Below, piece after piece: positions 16,061 to 25,338 of a stretch of DNA of 54,836 bases. Under the pieces are notes generated by a model. It was not told where the DNA came from and did not search any database. It worked only from the letters and a program-made list of their open reading frames with translations. The stretch comes from Anaerolineae bacterium. GTDB lineage: Bacteria > Chloroflexota > Anaerolineae > Aggregatilineales > Phototrophicaceae. Both the position numbers and the translations under genes were made by a program. Positions within the stretch are counted from its first letter, which is position 1, and each line of letters opens with the position of its first letter. The stretch is from assembly GCA_022843745.1 (NCBI GenBank), contig JALHNB010000036.1, forward strand, positions 13,781 to 68,616. The letters run 5' to 3'.

Positions 16061-17524
16061 CTATCTTACCGCCTGATTTTTGGCAACGGTTGATTCACGT
16101 GCCAGATGCGAACTCGTCAGCGCCAGCGCGACGACTAACCAGAACAGGGCGACTGAGGCTTGAAAGTCAATTCGAAAAAAATAGTGATCGGCAACTGCAT
16201 TGACCAGCACCGTCAGCAGTGCAGCATGAGCGCCCAGGTGGATCGAATCGAGGTCGATATTGTTACGCACGATGCGCCATGCACTTAACCCATAAGCGAA
16301 AACCGCGCCAATCGCCAACGCAAAGATTGCCACGCCCACAAGTCCGATCTGATTCGCCATAATCAGGTAGGTGCTGGCGACATCACTGTAAAAATTGATC
16401 CCCGGCGTTCCGGTGAATCCGACTCCGAAAATAGGGTACTGGCTGATGAGATTCAGCGAGTCGCTGTATTCGCCGATGCGCATCTGGGTCGCGAGGTCAG
16501 CGCCCGTGAACGCCTGTACAAAACGCTCGACAAAAATCTGCGTTTGTGGAAGCAGGAGCAGCAGCAGTCCGCCCACAATCAACACCGGTATATAGCGGCG
16601 GTAGCGCATCACGCCGATGAAAAATATGCCTGTCGCGAAGCCGAGAATGGATGCTCGCGAAAACGTGAGGAATAAGCCTGCCGCGACAACCCCCATGAGA
16701 ATCAACGTCAGCCAGCGCCAGCGCAAAACTGGCTTTTGGGCGAAAAGCTGCGGCGCGATCATCGAGGCCGAAATCGCCATGACACCGCCGAGCGCGTTGG
16801 GGTCAACCCATGTGCCAATCGCGCGTTCCGCCAAACCTGGATTGTCTTCGATATATCGTATAACGCCGCCGTTTGGATAGCCGATCCGAGCCAGACGCAC
16901 GAGAAGGCGCTCGGTCAAATCATCTGGCAGGATATAAAGGCCAATGGTGACGACGGCCTGCGCGCCCATCGCCAGTATAAAAACCAGCACCAACCGCCGC
17001 AGCATGGTCGGGTCGCGCAGAAGATCAACCAAAATAAATACCATACCGATACTGAGCAGGGCTTCAGCAAATTGGCGCATCTTGGCTGAAGTCGGCGGGG
17101 CATAACGCAGGCCGAGCGCAAAGCTCAAAATCAGCCATAACATATAGACCGCGACCAGGGCGTGAACAGGGGTTAATTGCAATTGTTGTCGCCGTCCAGT
17201 CATCCACTGAAACAGGTAAACCACTACAAATGCGCCCATCGCCATGTCTAAAAATGTCGGTGTGAGGCCGATTTTGAATGGCAGCGTGCCAAACGGGAGC
17301 AGCGCGACGACTGCGATCACACCATAAAGTGCGGCGGAAACATCCGTTAAAATATAAATCGCCGCCAGCGCACCCACCACCGCGCCAATCGCAATCGTTG
17401 GCCCGGCTACCGCTAACAGCAGGCCGAGCAGACCGCCAACTAAGCCAATGGTGAGTCCGACGAGAATCGCATGTGTGCGTGGATTTTGACGTGTGTACCA
17501 ATTCTGAAGGGCATTACTCTGCAT
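16061..17524 (-). CDS. O-antigen ligase-like (Wzy_C) membrane protein
   Basis: A 487-residue protein with about 12 hydrophobic segments and a large external loop before the last helices. It has the Wzy_C-like pattern: TFSRASILGFATG, then RIGEYSDSLNLISQYPIFGVGF and a glycine-rich NQIGLVG. Such proteins polymerise or ligate polysaccharide from lipid carriers. The His often found in the large loop is not evident. It is last in the glycosyltransferase run (GT2-GT4-GT-C-YfhO-this gene). Confidence 0.85.
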   Translation of the reverse strand: MQSNALQNWYTRQNPRTHAILVGLTIGLVGGLLGLLLAVAGPTIAIGAVVGALAAIYILTDVSAALYGVIAVVALLPFGTLPFKIGLTPTFLDMAMGAFVVVYLFQWMTGRRQQLQLTPVHALVAVYMLWLILSFALGLRYAPPTSAKMRQFAEALLSIGMVFILVDLLRDPTMLRRLVLVFILAMGAQAVVTIGLYILPDDLTERLLVRLARIGYPNGGVIRYIEDNPGLAERAIGTWVDPNALGGVMAISASMIAPQLFAQKPVLRWRWLTLILMGVVAAGLFLTFSRASILGFATGIFFIGVMRYRRYIPVLIVGGLLLLLLPQTQIFVERFVQAFTGADLATQMRIGEYSDSLNLISQYPIFGVGFTGTPGINFYSDVASTYLIMANQIGLVGVAIFALAIGAVFAYGLSAWRIVRNNIDLDSIHLGAHAALLTVLVNAVADHYFFRIDFQASVALFWLVVALALTSSHLARESTVAKNQAVR

Positions 17525-17529
17525 TTAAA

Positions 17530-17561
17530 CTCTGTGACCTCTGTGCCTCAGTGGTTCAATT
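17530..17561. repeat. CACAGAG word repeat, family B (copy 1)
   Basis: On the minus strand TTGAACCACTGAGG is followed by CACAGAGGTCACAGAG. The TGA inside ACCACTGAGG is the stop codon of the YfhO-like gene, so the element supplies that gene's last codons. Confidence 0.6.
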
Positions 17562-19800
17562 TCTTGCGCCGAAATATCAATGCGACCCCAAAGATAGCAA
17601 GTGATCCCCAGGTTAACAAGCTGAGAATTGCGCCGATACGGTAACTCAGTGGATCATAAACGAAACGGACATCGTGTTCTCCTGCGGTTACAGCGACAGC
17701 CGAGAGTGCGCCATACGCCCGAAAAATCTCGACTGTTTCGCCATCAATGGTCGCCTGCCAGCCGGGATAATCAGGATGGGCAAGCGAGAGAATCGCGTCA
17801 GTCGGAGCATTGATGCTAATCGTGAATGACTCCGGCGCAAATGACGTAATTTCTGCCGTTCCGCCTTCTGATTCGCCGCCATCTAGTGTGATTCCAGGAT
17901 CGCGATTCAAAATAATCGTCCGCCGCGCGTCAAAGTTTGGATCATGCAGAAGGGCATAGGCAAATTCATCACTGTCCAGAATTTCGGCATCATAAACCAA
18001 GTGTGCGAAGGGACGCGGGTTTGAAAGGTGATGCAGGTTGACCGCACCGTAGCGATCTTCACCCGCACCCATAATCTCGCTTTCAACAGGAAGTTCGCTC
18101 CAATCCGTGTAGACATAGCGCACCGCGAACAATTCCCATGCCAGGGGATTGATCTTTTCGGGTTCGATCAACCGATATGGCCCTTCCAAAAACAAGGGAC
18201 TGATGCCGCGCATGTCCATCACGCCGTAGAGACTGCCGAAATTGTCATTCAGCCCACGAAAACCATCGACACGGAATGGCGTTTCGTTATCCGCCAACAT
18301 TTGCGCCACCAGCGGCGGGGGAGTCATGGAAAGCTGCTGAGTCGGTGGCACAGGATCGTAATTGCTCTCTGTGTCCATGTTTACGGTGAACAACTCAAAC
18401 ACGAACAGAGCGACCAACAGCCCGTGAAAAACCAGCGTTTGCGGTTTGTTGAGAATCTCGCGGATGAGCAAATAGAGCAGGACGGCAATCACCGTGCTAA
18501 AAATCGCGATGCCGAGTTTTTCGCCCTGTTCGAGATTACCCGCCAGCCAACGCTCTGTAAAAACGAATGCGATCACCGCACCACAAACGCCGATCATGCT
18601 GAGTATGCCGCGCTGCAAATTTCTCGTTGCAATAGGCCACTGCTCTTTATCCCAACTGAGTAGATGCGCTGCACCCAGCCCTGCTAGAATCGCCAAGCTG
18701 TTGCTCACCAGATAGGCGGCGCGTTCCTGCCCCCGGAAAAATCGCAGACCTGGCAGAATATTGTAGAAAAGCGGGAAAATCGCGCTGTTCGCACCAAAAC
18801 TTAAGCCTAACGCGATGACCGCGACCAACCCCCAGAAAATCCCACCTTTCAATCTGCGCCAGATCGCGATTAACGCCAGCGCCAGCCCGATAATGCCAAC
18901 ATACAGTGGCGAAAAAACGGTCATCATGCCGGGAAAAATGAACTGCATCAGGTCTTGAAATGGGAATCCGTTGCCTTTGGCATCGTAACTGAAGCCGACA
19001 CGCGCGGTATGTGGCAGATATTCCAGGCCGGGGAGAAGCTGTACCGCTGCCATGCCGCCGCCGATTGCCCCAAATAAAATGATCCCTGTGACAGCCTGTG
19101 TCCAGCGATAATTTCGGATATAAGCGCGATAGGCAAGGTAAGCGATCAACAGATACGTCAAAAACCAGCTTGTTTGGGGGTGTCCAGCCATCCACGAGAG
19201 GCCATAAGCAAAGCCTGTCAGCACCAGCCAGCGCCATTTGATTTTTTGGCCGCGTGTGGCTTCGGTGATGCCCAAAATCGCTAGTGGCAGCCAGATTCCA
19301 GCCTCAAGTAGTGCCAGTTGCAGCGGTGGATAGCCCGTGAGAAACCCGCTGTAGGCCGCCACAATCGCTGCAACCAACCCGCCGATTACGCTTCCCGGCT
19401 GTGTCAATGTTAGCCGCCGGACGAGCGCGTACATCATCAGCGAATATAGCAAGACGTGAAATGTCATTTCCAGTTCGAGCGCGTGATATGTCCAGCCGCC
19501 GGAAAGCACACTTAAGCCAATCGTGATGAGCCGGGGCGGGTAAAATACTGCTGATTGTGTATCCGCCAGAAACGGCAGGCCACCATTGTTATAGGGATTC
19601 CAGAGTGGAATCTCGCCCTGTGCGAAGCGTTGATATTGATATGCGCCAAAAGCCACGAACTGGCCTGAAAAATCGCCTTTTTCCAGCGAGGCTTGATCGC
19701 CCTCCATCGGCGTGAACAGCCGCCAGAAAAACCACAGCCACAGGCCGATCAAAATCAGAATCGAAGTCAGATCAGGCGATAGCTTTATTCGTGTAGTCAT
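17548..19800 (-). CDS. YfhO-family membrane protein
   Basis: A 750-residue protein with about 12 transmembrane segments, a large C-terminal domain (about 500-710) and a final helix, the architecture of YfhO/BcsA-unrelated GT-C-like proteins. An Asp-containing first loop (PMEGDQASLEKGDFSGQF) and DTQSAVFYP match the family's N-terminal part. YfhO proteins glycosylate wall polymers such as lipoteichoic acid in Firmicutes; the acceptor here is unknown. The start codon overlaps the GT-C gene by four bases. The last residues LNH come from a repeat element. Confidence 0.85.
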   Translation of the reverse strand: MTTRIKLSPDLTSILILIGLWLWFFWRLFTPMEGDQASLEKGDFSGQFVAFGAYQYQRFAQGEIPLWNPYNNGGLPFLADTQSAVFYPPRLITIGLSVLSGGWTYHALELEMTFHVLLYSLMMYALVRRLTLTQPGSVIGGLVAAIVAAYSGFLTGYPPLQLALLEAGIWLPLAILGITEATRGQKIKWRWLVLTGFAYGLSWMAGHPQTSWFLTYLLIAYLAYRAYIRNYRWTQAVTGIILFGAIGGGMAAVQLLPGLEYLPHTARVGFSYDAKGNGFPFQDLMQFIFPGMMTVFSPLYVGIIGLALALIAIWRRLKGGIFWGLVAVIALGLSFGANSAIFPLFYNILPGLRFFRGQERAAYLVSNSLAILAGLGAAHLLSWDKEQWPIATRNLQRGILSMIGVCGAVIAFVFTERWLAGNLEQGEKLGIAIFSTVIAVLLYLLIREILNKPQTLVFHGLLVALFVFELFTVNMDTESNYDPVPPTQQLSMTPPPLVAQMLADNETPFRVDGFRGLNDNFGSLYGVMDMRGISPLFLEGPYRLIEPEKINPLAWELFAVRYVYTDWSELPVESEIMGAGEDRYGAVNLHHLSNPRPFAHLVYDAEILDSDEFAYALLHDPNFDARRTIILNRDPGITLDGGESEGGTAEITSFAPESFTISINAPTDAILSLAHPDYPGWQATIDGETVEIFRAYGALSAVAVTAGEHDVRFVYDPLSYRIGAILSLLTWGSLAIFGVALIFRRKKLNH

Positions 19801-22067
19801 GAACCCTCTCCATTGGGAAGGACTCGGATTCGACTGAGATAAATGAAATCATCGGCTTGCCCACCATCCGGCGTGATGATGCGCAGGCGCGGGAATGTGC
19901 CATCCGGCGCTTCACGGTACAAGCCAAGTTCAAGCTCGTAGATTCCAGGGGTAGTTGGCGTATCTGCATTGACCGTCAGATTGCGCACATCCTCGATAAT
20001 TTCCCCCGGCTGCCATGTTGAGGTTGGCGCATTCCAATCGACGGGCATTCCATCGGATGAAGCGTATTTGGTCAGGGTGGTGGGGTCGATGATATTGGCG
20101 AACACTTTGTAATCGTCGGGCATTTTTTCCAGCCCGCGCCAGTAAAGGGTTAATTGTGTTGTTTCGCCTGCTTGTGGGGTCAGATCAGTGATCTGATAGC
20201 CGACGAGTTCGAGCAGATTGCCGAAATTGACGCGAACCGGATTCGGCACATTCAGTTCAGAGTCGCGCGGCATTAACCGGATTTGCCCGATACTGTAAGT
20301 CTCTCGCCCATCAGATGTGACGAGACGTTCGCCCGTTAAGCGGTCATTCCAGCCGATTTGCACCTCCAGAGTCATTGGCGCGTAGGCTGTAAACGGAATC
20401 CATACGGCGATTGGGTTATCCCATGCGCGGCCTGCTGGCAGATCAGAAGTCGCCAGTTTGCCGCCGCCGGGATAAATATCACGCTGGCTGATGATGACAT
20501 TATCCGGCGTGACCAGATGCACGAACAGACTCCAGTCGTGATCTGTGGGGCCGACCATCCACCAGCCTGTGTCAATCAGGACATATTGCTCCGGCTGAAC
20601 ATCCGTATTCAAAATTTCAGCGTGATACAAATTGATGAGGCTGAATTCTGCGCCTTCAGACGTAAACCCAGAGATGGTACGTGTGGGTGTTGTCTGTGGT
20701 GGCAGGGCATAGGCGGGTGCGATCACGAAAATGGGGACGGCGAACGCGATGAGAGCGAAATATCCCACAACCCCGGTCATCATGGCTGGACGCATACGCC
20801 CCGGCAGCCACCATGTCAGGCCAACAACGATCCATATCGCAATACAGGACAGTGCGCCGAACATCAAGCGCCCTTGTGAGGCAGGTGTTTCCGCCGTCCA
20901 GCGGAGATATGAAATGAACGAGATGACCGGCCATATGATCGTAATCATTATAGGGAGTAAAGGCGCAGCATGACCGAAGGAAATCCCTGTGGGACGCTGC
21001 GCCCGTATAAATCGCCATAAAACAAAAATTGCCGCGCCGATCAACCCGATTCCGCCGATAATGTTGAAAATCAGATAGACGATTTCCGGCATTGGCACGT
21101 TCACGCCGCCAAAAAATCCCCAGAATGCCTGCGTAAAACTGTGGCGCTCACTCCATATTTGCGCAGTGTTCGCGGGAATTGCCCGCCGCCCTACGATATC
21201 GAGAAAGTTATTCAGGCCAGTCGGGTCGCCGAAAAGCTGAATATTGCGCCAGTACCACCAGCCCGCAATCGCAACCGTCAGTACGCCGGAGATGACCCCG
21301 CCGAATACCAGAGGTCGCCAATCGCGCAGTCGCACACTGACCACTAACAAGGCCAGCGCCACCAGTGGAATCAAAAAGCCGATGTTGAATTTTGCCAGCA
21401 GCCCCGCACCTGTGACGATGCCGATCAACGCATAATCGCGCCAGTGGGGGAGGCGCGTCACTTTGAGCAATCGCACGATCAACAGGATGAGCAAATTGCC
21501 AAGAAAGTTGGATAAATTGTCGTTGTTGACCGAGCCGCTGATAAACAAAAACATCGGCAGAAACGCGACGAATGCCGCCGCACCCAGTTGAACAACCCTG
21601 TTGTCTGGGAAAATTTCTCGCGCTAGTTGATAGGTGACGATGACCGTTCCCAGGCCAAGCGCAATCGAGAAAAGGCGAACGATATGCACCGCCAGCGTCG
21701 TTCCATGCCAGGGAAACGACTCAATTTCGGTGCGGTGTACCATCATATTCGCGTTGCCATCTGGTCGGACAATGCCGATGTCTGCATGGGGATTGACGCG
21801 GCGCACCATTTCCATATCGGATGTGTCGATCCCTGCCGTCAAAATCGCTGCCAGCATGTAATAAAGCGGCGGTTGGCTGCCTTCCTGCCGCCAGGGGCCA
21901 ATATTGGCGGGGTCTTGCGGTGGGAGTTGCAGCCCGTTATCCGCCAGATATTTGACCATCGGGTAATGCCAGAGTTCATCGGAAGCCTCGAAAATCGGCG
22001 TTGTGATGCTGTAAATCGTCGCCAGAATCACGTAGACCGCGAGAATCACATAAAGGATACGGCTCAC
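19797..22067 (-). CDS. GT-C glycosyltransferase (PMT/ArnT-like, DUF2142-like)
   Basis: A 756-residue protein. Its N-terminal half has about 12 transmembrane segments with the GT-C first-loop pattern IFEASDELWHYPMVKYLADNG, whose acidic residues are expected to be catalytic. Residues 480-750 form an external beta-rich part. It should transfer a sugar from a polyprenyl-phosphate donor to an extracellular acceptor. The start is a GTG whose bases overlap the GT4 stop (GTGA). Family assignment within GT-C is uncertain. Confidence 0.85.
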   Translation of the reverse strand: MSRILYVILAVYVILATIYSITTPIFEASDELWHYPMVKYLADNGLQLPPQDPANIGPWRQEGSQPPLYYMLAAILTAGIDTSDMEMVRRVNPHADIGIVRPDGNANMMVHRTEIESFPWHGTTLAVHIVRLFSIALGLGTVIVTYQLAREIFPDNRVVQLGAAAFVAFLPMFLFISGSVNNDNLSNFLGNLLILLIVRLLKVTRLPHWRDYALIGIVTGAGLLAKFNIGFLIPLVALALLVVSVRLRDWRPLVFGGVISGVLTVAIAGWWYWRNIQLFGDPTGLNNFLDIVGRRAIPANTAQIWSERHSFTQAFWGFFGGVNVPMPEIVYLIFNIIGGIGLIGAAIFVLWRFIRAQRPTGISFGHAAPLLPIMITIIWPVISFISYLRWTAETPASQGRLMFGALSCIAIWIVVGLTWWLPGRMRPAMMTGVVGYFALIAFAVPIFVIAPAYALPPQTTPTRTISGFTSEGAEFSLINLYHAEILNTDVQPEQYVLIDTGWWMVGPTDHDWSLFVHLVTPDNVIISQRDIYPGGGKLATSDLPAGRAWDNPIAVWIPFTAYAPMTLEVQIGWNDRLTGERLVTSDGRETYSIGQIRLMPRDSELNVPNPVRVNFGNLLELVGYQITDLTPQAGETTQLTLYWRGLEKMPDDYKVFANIIDPTTLTKYASSDGMPVDWNAPTSTWQPGEIIEDVRNLTVNADTPTTPGIYELELGLYREAPDGTFPRLRIITPDGGQADDFIYLSRIRVLPNGEGS

Positions 22068-23209
22068 GTTCGCGCCCCGATGATGCGCTGAAAAAACTCA
22101 ATCGTGTCTGCGGCGATGTTCGACCAATCGAAATTTGCGGCCAATTTTGCTGACCCTGCTTGTAAATGTGCGCGGATTTCCGGGGAGTTTAAAAGCTGAT
22201 GTAAAGCGCTAGTCAACGTAGCAGTGTCATTTGGCGCTACGAGCAGCATATTTTCTTCATGTTTAAATGTCGGAATATTGGCTTGAGGGTTCGTCGTGAC
22301 AATCGTGCAGCCATAATGAATTGCTGCCATCAGACTGCCGCGACGGTAGGATGCGCCATCCAAAAATGGCAGGACAACGACATCGCTGGCCTTGAGATAA
22401 CTCCCAACAGCGAGATCGTCGATAAATCCTGTATGATGAATAAACGCTTCGAGTTTTAAGTGATGAATCCGATTCATTATTTCGGCAGCATAATCGGCGT
22501 TGGTGGGGTCGCTCGTCCCGTCAGTGTCGCCGATCATCACTAATTGCGCTGAAACTCCACTTGCCCGCAAATCGCGCAGGCCTTCCAGTAAATTCTCGAT
22601 CCCTTTACTCCGGTTCAGCAGCCCAAAATAGGCGATCAAAAAATCACCCTCACGTGCTCCAGCTTTTTCGCGCCAGGGACGCGGATCAAAATCCGGCGGC
22701 AGGGGAGTCAAAATATTGCTGCCGATAGGGATAAGTTTCACACGTGGAAGGCTTTTGACTTTTTCAGCATCTTCAGGGTTGGTGACGATGACACCTGCCG
22801 AACGCCGCGCCAGATGCATCACAATCCAATTGCGCAGCGGCCCGGCTTTAGGAAACAGATACGGAAAGCGCAGATCGTGAAAGGTGGTGATGATCGGGAT
22901 ATGGCGGATCATGTCTGGTAAAAAGTGTATCCAGGGGGACATGGCATAGGCGGCGGTCTGGAATTGCAGATTAATCAGATCAAGTCGCTCATTTTTTGCC
23001 CACTGGTTGATGGCGCGTAGACTACTCAATCCCCAGTTTTGTAGGTGGTTGGTCAGATGGATTCTGGGATCATCATTTTGCGCAGAATCGCTGGTGAAGA
23101 CGAAAACTTCCTGACCCTGGCGAACCAATTCACGTGCGAGAATTTGCGTATATGCGCCGACTCCGCCGCGCATAGGTGGATATTCCCCTGTAACGATGCC
23201 AATGCGCAT
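22064..23209 (-). CDS. Glycosyltransferase family 4
   Basis: A 381-residue GT-B enzyme. The acceptor-side Gly-rich loop is YPPMRGGVGAYTQILARELVRQG, and the donor domain has FGLLNRSKGIENLLEGL and VVLPFLDGASYRRGSLMAAIHYG where retaining GT4 enzymes keep their EX7E-like motif; the first Glu is replaced. It should add a sugar from a nucleotide donor to a lipid-linked glycan at the cytoplasmic face. Its ATG directly follows the GT2 stop codon. Confidence 0.9.
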   Translation of the reverse strand: MRIGIVTGEYPPMRGGVGAYTQILARELVRQGQEVFVFTSDSAQNDDPRIHLTNHLQNWGLSSLRAINQWAKNERLDLINLQFQTAAYAMSPWIHFLPDMIRHIPIITTFHDLRFPYLFPKAGPLRNWIVMHLARRSAGVIVTNPEDAEKVKSLPRVKLIPIGSNILTPLPPDFDPRPWREKAGAREGDFLIAYFGLLNRSKGIENLLEGLRDLRASGVSAQLVMIGDTDGTSDPTNADYAAEIMNRIHHLKLEAFIHHTGFIDDLAVGSYLKASDVVVLPFLDGASYRRGSLMAAIHYGCTIVTTNPQANIPTFKHEENMLLVAPNDTATLTSALHQLLNSPEIRAHLQAGSAKLAANFDWSNIAADTIEFFQRIIGART

Positions 23210-24139
23210 TTAGCTGACTTTCAGGCCGGAGCGTAAAATCTGCCAGTAAGCTTTGATGCGTTCGCGGCGCATTTCGCGTTTGTGACCGAGCAGACTCTTG
23301 CCGCTTTCCAGCGCGATCTGCCACAGATAATTGAGCAGCAAAAACGCACGTAAAAAATAAGCGGTCACACGCCCATGATATTTGCGGAAATAGCGCAGTT
23401 TGCTCTCCTGGAAATAAATGTGGCGGTGAGCGACGGCCTGGTCGGTGCTTTTGCCACCGTGATGGATGATCTGCATGCTGCCGAAATAGACGACCCGCCA
23501 CCCGGCGTTTTTGGCGCGTTTACACCAATCAAGCTCCTCGGAAAACATCACGTAGCCCTCGTCCAGTCCCCCGATTTGCTCGTAAACTTCGTGCCGCGCC
23601 ATGAGTGCCGAGCCTTGCACCCAATCTACGTCAAATACACCGTCATCGGGCGACTCTGCCACATAATAATGATCTAAGAGCGATTTGGGTGCGAAAGGTT
23701 GCAACCAGGTGCTTTCAAAAAATGCGACCATTAGCGTCGGGAAGCGGCGGCGGGTCGATTGAGCCGAGCCATCGCTGTTAAGTGTGCGTGGGCCGATGAT
23801 CCCCACATCAGATTTCACATCGAGATAGTCAACCATATGCGAAAGTGCATTGCCGACAATTTCCGTATCCGGGTTGAGCATCAAAATGTGTCGCCCCTGC
23901 GCGATTTTGAATGCGAGATTATTGCAGCGGACGAAACCCAGATTTTCGCTCTGCGGCAGCAGTTTCACCTTTGGAAAGCGCTTTTGAACCATCGCCACAC
24001 TGTTATCCGTGCTGGCGGAATCCACGACGATCACCTCGATACGAAGCTTGTCGTTGGGGCGCTCAAAAATGCTTTTGAGGCACAGCGCCAGCAAATCGGC
24101 CACATTCCAGCTCACAATGATGATCGAAAGATCGACCAT
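23210..24139 (-). CDS. Glycosyltransferase family 2
   Basis: A 309-residue GT2 enzyme of the rhamnosyltransferase-like group: IIIVSWN, VVDSASTDNS, NLGFVRCNN, the metal-binding NPDTE, VQGSALMARHEVYEQIGGLDE and SEELDWCKRAKNAGW. It adds a sugar, often rhamnose, to a growing polysaccharide; GDP-deoxyhexose genes at 36934-38940 could supply donors. I chose the ATG at 24139, which has AAGGA seven bases before; an in-frame ATG at 24154 contains that ribosome site itself. It is the first gene of the polysaccharide run. Confidence 0.9.
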   Translation of the reverse strand: MVDLSIIIVSWNVADLLALCLKSIFERPNDKLRIEVIVVDSASTDNSVAMVQKRFPKVKLLPQSENLGFVRCNNLAFKIAQGRHILMLNPDTEIVGNALSHMVDYLDVKSDVGIIGPRTLNSDGSAQSTRRRFPTLMVAFFESTWLQPFAPKSLLDHYYVAESPDDGVFDVDWVQGSALMARHEVYEQIGGLDEGYVMFSEELDWCKRAKNAGWRVVYFGSMQIIHHGGKSTDQAVAHRHIYFQESKLRYFRKYHGRVTAYFLRAFLLLNYLWQIALESGKSLLGHKREMRRERIKAYWQILRSGLKVS

Positions 24140-24286
24140 AGCGCATTCCTTCATTTCAATTTCACCGTAAAGATTATAGGCGATAACGAGAAAATTTACA
24201 GATTCCGAGTTTTTCGATCACACTTCGATAACATCTTGACCCTAAGCTGTATTCAATAAAAGATACGGAATAAGGGATGAATAAAC

Positions 24287-25264
24287 ATGAATACTCGAAA
24301 AATCGTTATTGGTGCAGCGATTGTGATGCTGGTCACATTAGGAATTGGTGCAGCCAGCGCACAGGAAGCCGCGCAGGAAAGACCCGGAATTGGTGTGATT
24401 CGGCAGATTGTGGACATTCTGGTCGATGAAACGGGTTTGACTCCGCAGGAAATCCGGGCGCAGGTGCAGGGCGGAATGACTTTAGCGGAAGTGATCGAAG
24501 CCAATGGCGGCGATGTAAGCGCGGTCACGAAAGCCGTTTTGAGCGCCGCGACAGAGCAAATCAACAGCGCAGTTGAAACGGGTCGAATCACGCAGGAACG
24601 TGCGAATCGTATGACGAGTAATCTGCCTGATCTGATCGAGCGTGGCTTGAATGGTGAACTGCGCGGCGATAGAGTGGGTCGCCGCCCTGTGCGCGAGGCT
24701 AGTCGGCAGATTTTGGTTGATGTAGTCGCCGAAGAAACCGGGCTGCGTCCGGCGCGAATTCTGCAACAACTGCGCGATGGCTCGACTCTGGCTGAGATTA
24801 TCACGGCTAATGGTGGCAATGTGGACGAAGTCATTACTGCTGCGGTTGTCGCTGCTACCGAACGGATTAATGAGGCTGTCGTCAACGGCAATATGACGCA
24901 GGAGCAGGCAGACACGCTGACCGCTTCACTGCCAGATGTTTATACTGCGGCGATTAACGGCGAACTGGGGCATCCACGCCTGGAATTGATGGTCAGTTTT
25001 GGGGTTGTTCGACTGGCAGCCGATGAAACGGGACTTGAGCCGCGTGAGATCGTGCGGCAGTTGATGGATGGCAAGTCACTCTCCGATGTGCTGACCGAGA
25101 ATAATGTTGATGTGAACATTTTTATCGACACAGCCGTCACTCAAGCACAGGAACGCCTGAATCAAGCCGTGACCAACGGGCGCATCACACAGGAACAGGC
25201 TGACGAGCGCCTCGCCAATCTACGTGAGACATTGATTGAACGCATCACGCAGGTTGGCGTATAA
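24287..25264 (+). CDS. Secreted protein with three ~100-residue repeats
   Basis: A 325-residue protein with a signal peptide (residues 1-25, cut likely after ASA). Three repeats start near residues 36, 137 and 236. Each carries ETGL, then TLAEVI or a variant, an ANGG- or NNVD-like turn, an AATE-type helix, and GRITQEQA or a variant. The repeats are helical and acidic. I do not recognise a named family. The gene stands alone on plus between the glycosyltransferase run and glpD. The gap 24155-24286 holds TTGACC at 24236 but no good -10 box. A role as a cell-envelope or metal-responsive periplasmic protein would be a guess. Confidence 0.85.
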   Translation: MNTRKIVIGAAIVMLVTLGIGAASAQEAAQERPGIGVIRQIVDILVDETGLTPQEIRAQVQGGMTLAEVIEANGGDVSAVTKAVLSAATEQINSAVETGRITQERANRMTSNLPDLIERGLNGELRGDRVGRRPVREASRQILVDVVAEETGLRPARILQQLRDGSTLAEIITANGGNVDEVITAAVVAATERINEAVVNGNMTQEQADTLTASLPDVYTAAINGELGHPRLELMVSFGVVRLAADETGLEPREIVRQLMDGKSLSDVLTENNVDVNIFIDTAVTQAQERLNQAVTNGRITQEQADERLANLRETLIERITQVGV

Positions 25265-25282
25265 TAACCAGCGATGTTAGAT

Positions 25283-25310
25283 TGTAGGGGCGCAGCGTGA
25301 TGCGCCCTTC
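25283..25310. repeat. GTAGGGGCG palindrome, family A (copy 1)
   Basis: TGTAGGGGCGCA and TGCGCCCT form an eight-base stem with one bulged G. It lies 19 bases after the stop of the secreted repeat protein and before glpD; no U tract follows. Confidence 0.6.
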
Positions 25311-25338
25311 TTAAATTCAGGAATATAGGGACACCAGC

